DNA from: Chryseobacterium taklimakanense
GTDB taxonomy: Bacteria > Bacteroidota > Bacteroidia > Flavobacteriales > Weeksellaceae
Assembly (NCBI RefSeq): GCF_900187185.1
Contig: NZ_LT906465.1
Span: 558,001-622,000, forward strand
Direction: 5' to 3'
Length of the DNA: 64,000 bases
The stretch's first letter is position 1. Each line of letters starts with the position of its first letter. The notes beneath the pieces were generated by a model that saw nothing but the letters and a program-made list of their open reading frames with translations, had not been told where the DNA came from and ran no database searches. Of this stretch, positions 62,090 through 64,000 are shown in pieces. Both the position numbers and the translations under genes were made by a program.

Positions 62090-62930
62090 TTTTAGAGTAT
62101 TTATATCTGATATAAAAAGCCGTTAAACTTAAAAGAAAAACGACCATAATCAACACCAATGCCGTTCCGTATGCCAGAGGCCTCACCTGCTCAATTGCCT
62201 GATGCTGGGTGGAAAGCATATATAAATGATACGGCAGCGCCATAAATTCCTGGTTCACATTTCCGGTTTTTCCGGTGATGAAAAATGCAACTCCGGTGAA
62301 AAGAATAGGTGCAGTTTCTCCGGCCGCCCGGGAAAGCGTAAGGACAACGCCCGTTAAAATTCCCGGCAGTGCTGAAGGAAGCACGACATCCTTTATACTT
62401 TCAAACTGTGTTGCACCAACACCCATTGCGGCTTCGCGCGTAGAATTTGGAATCCTTCTCAAAGCCTCTTCCGTGGTAGTGATGATGTAGGGCAAAGAAA
62501 GCAAGCCCAACGTGAGCCCAGCGGAAAGCATCGATGTTCCCAAATTCAGTCCCTGAACAAAAAGCGCGAGTCCGAAAAGCCCGTAAATGATCGACGGAAT
62601 TCCCGACAGATTCCTGATGGATGCGCGGATGGTTTTGGTAAGGTAATTTTCCTTGGCATATTCATTCAGATAAATTGCGCAGGCCACCCCAAACGGAATA
62701 CAAAACAGTGCGGTTAAAAGTGTAAGAATCACCGTGCCGATAATTGCAGGCAGAATTCCGCCTTCAGTCATTGCTTTCTTTGGTGATGTGGAAATAAAAT
62801 CCCAACTGAAAGCGCCCGAACCTTTCACGACAATATCAAAAATAATGATTCCTAAAAACAGAAGGACGATCGCCGTGCAAAGCAGTAAGACGAACCACTC
62901 AAAATATTTGTTCAGCCCCTTCATCATCAC
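62079..62930 (-). CDS. pstA: phosphate ABC transporter permease PstA
   Basis: 283 aa. Seen: six transmembrane helices and the EAA loop EAAMGVGATQFESIKDVVLPSALPGILTG. Inner-membrane half-channel with PstC. Overlaps pstC by 4 bp and pstB by 11 bp. Confidence 0.95.
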   Translation of the reverse strand: MMMKGLNKYFEWFVLLLCTAIVLLFLGIIIFDIVVKGSGAFSWDFISTSPKKAMTEGGILPAIIGTVILTLLTALFCIPFGVACAIYLNEYAKENYLTKTIRASIRNLSGIPSIIYGLFGLALFVQGLNLGTSMLSAGLTLGLLSLPYIITTTEEALRRIPNSTREAAMGVGATQFESIKDVVLPSALPGILTGVVLTLSRAAGETAPILFTGVAFFITGKTGNVNQEFMALPYHLYMLSTQHQAIEQVRPLAYGTALVLIMVVFLLSLTAFYIRYKYSKNGK

Positions 62931-63814
62931 ATCGCCTGGAATTTTCTGAACCTGTTGACAAAAAATTCGCCAAGCAGATTCACAATTAAAGTCATAAAAA
63001 ACAGCACCGCTGCAATCGCATAAAGCGCATAATAATGGGTGGTATTGTAGGGAACCTCACCCATTTCGATAGCGATGGTTGCCGTGATCGTCCTCACACT
63101 GTCGAAGAAACCTTTCGGGAAGGCGGCGGCATTACCTGTGGCCATTAAGACCGTCATCGTTTCCCCAATGGCGCGTCCAACGCCGAGCATTACAGCAGCA
63201 ATAATTCCGGGAGCTGCGGCAGGAATTACGATTTTCCTCACGGTTTCCCATCGGTCGGCACCAATTCCCAGGCTGGCTTCGCGGTAGGTTTGCGGCACGG
63301 CATTGATGGCGTCCTCACTTACAGTAATGATCGTCGGCAAAGCCATAATCGCCAGAAGAATGGCCCCATTAATCGCGTTCAAACCGTTACTTTGGTTGGT
63401 AACATCAGCGATTCCGGGACCCAGCAAAACAATTCCCAAAAACCCGATGGCTACAGAAGGAACCGCGGCCAGCATCTCAATGGCCGGTTTTAAGACCGCT
63501 TTCAGTTTTGGCGGGCAGTATTCAGAAAGAAAAGTTGCAGTACCTAGACCCAAAGGAATGGCGATGAGCATCGCACCGAGGGTAACCAGCGTGGTGGAAA
63601 CGATTAATGGCAAGATTCCGTATTCCCCATAAGAGGGATTCCATTGCGAACCCGAGATAAAATCTAGCGGCGACTGCCGTGTAAAGAAAGCGACTGAATT
63701 ATAAACCAGCATTAAAAAAATACCGCCCAACACGGCAATAACCAGCAATCCCGTAATCCGGAAAAGCCATTTGAAGATGATGTCTTTCTTTTCTCTGTTC
63801 GTTACTGCGTTCAT
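62927..63814 (-). CDS. pstC: phosphate ABC transporter permease PstC
   Basis: 295 aa. Seen: six transmembrane helices, EAA loop EASLGIGADRWETVRKIVIPAAAPGI, and AIGETMTVLMATGNAA. 12 bp after pstS. Confidence 0.95.
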   Translation of the reverse strand: MNAVTNREKKDIIFKWLFRITGLLVIAVLGGIFLMLVYNSVAFFTRQSPLDFISGSQWNPSYGEYGILPLIVSTTLVTLGAMLIAIPLGLGTATFLSEYCPPKLKAVLKPAIEMLAAVPSVAIGFLGIVLLGPGIADVTNQSNGLNAINGAILLAIMALPTIITVSEDAINAVPQTYREASLGIGADRWETVRKIVIPAAAPGIIAAVMLGVGRAIGETMTVLMATGNAAAFPKGFFDSVRTITATIAIEMGEVPYNTTHYYALYAIAAVLFFMTLIVNLLGEFFVNRFRKFQAM

Positions 63815-63826
63815 TTTTTCAAAGCA

Positions 63827-64000
63827 TTAATCCACAACATAGTAACCTGAATTTCTGATGATTTCCTTACCGGTTTCCGTTTTTTCAAAATCGATGAACG
63901 GTTTGGCTGCCTCCCAGGATTTTTCTGGGATGAACTGGTAAAGCGGCCTCTGGAAGAAATATTTTTTCGCTTTTATTGCTTCGTGATCCAGCGGTGAGAT
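63827..64000 (-). CDS. pstS: phosphate-binding protein PstS, C-terminal part
   Basis: Runs off the right edge. The visible 57 codons read AKKYFFQRPLYQFIPEKSWEA...ETGKEIIRNSGYYVVD, a typical end of a periplasmic phosphate-binding protein (the PLY-Y/F strand before the last helix). First gene of pstSCAB. Confidence 0.88.
   Translation of the reverse strand: MSPLDHEAIKAKKYFFQRPLYQFIPEKSWEAAKPFIDFEKTETGKEIIRNSGYYVVD

Overview
The window looks like the chromosome of a flavobacterium, most likely Weeksellaceae (Chryseobacterium/Kaistella-like). The basis is protein similarity that I recognise by eye, promoters of the Bacteroidetes type (TTTG, about 19 nt, TAnnTTTG), many short Gln- or Cys-terminated signal peptides, and AT-rich intergenic DNA. 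I ran no searches.

1-30052 and 54800-64000 are ordinary core genome. From the left: a redox/sugar operon (FAD-Rieske protein, small protein, Gfo/Idh/MocA oxidoreductase, aldo/keto reductase), DUF421, proline catabolism (pruA), two lipoproteins, fabH, a CorA transporter, an SDR, an aldehyde dehydrogenase, a thioredoxin-like lipoprotein, an envelope glycan/lipid group (LpxL-like acyltransferase, two glycosyltransferases), a secreted alpha-amylase, two tandem alpha/beta hydrolases, an exonuclease, apaG, odhB-odhA (2-oxoglutarate dehydrogenase), an SRPBCC protein and glgC-glgA-glgB (glycogen synthesis). On the right: tRNA-Ala(GGC), a complete RND efflux operon with its GbsR/MarR-type regulator, and pstSCAB (phosphate uptake; pstS runs off the edge).

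The exciting region is 30696-52596. It is visibly AT-richer and is a string of 17 gene cassettes, each with its own large imperfect hairpin (about 131 or about 195 bp). Hairpins begin ...AAC and end GTT.... The 15 bases next to the two ends of each cassette are complementary to each other, differ from cassette to cassette, and in practically every cassette carry one fixed mismatch at position 11 (G on one side, T on the other: a G.T wobble on the + strand). This is the logic of integron attC sites (a cassette carries its own 5' and 3' core half-sites), but the sites are longer, the complementarity is longer and there is an invariant wobble. Read on the - strand, the array has a head at 52582-52607 (a core site without hairpin, preceded by a perfect Bacteroidetes promoter pointing into the first cassette) and a tail at 30696. 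Most cassette genes run with this direction. No integron integrase is present. The only tyrosine recombinase belongs to an IS91-like element that interrupts one site; an IS30-family element interrupts another. I interpret the region as a flavobacterial integron-like (CALIN-like) cassette array.

Cassette cargo: VOC+AraC, WG-repeat protein, MrcB-N/HNH endonuclease, GHKL ATPase fused to a PD-(D/E)XK-like nuclease, NTF2-like, DinB-like, HNH, HEAT-repeat, HigBA toxin-antitoxin, chromate transporter+DoxX, DUF2528, DUF2199, DUF4932 metallopeptidase, hypotheticals, and two cassettes without any gene. Beyond the head lies a decayed SOS-type cluster (SRAP/YedK pseudogene, XRE-S24 LexA-like pseudogene).
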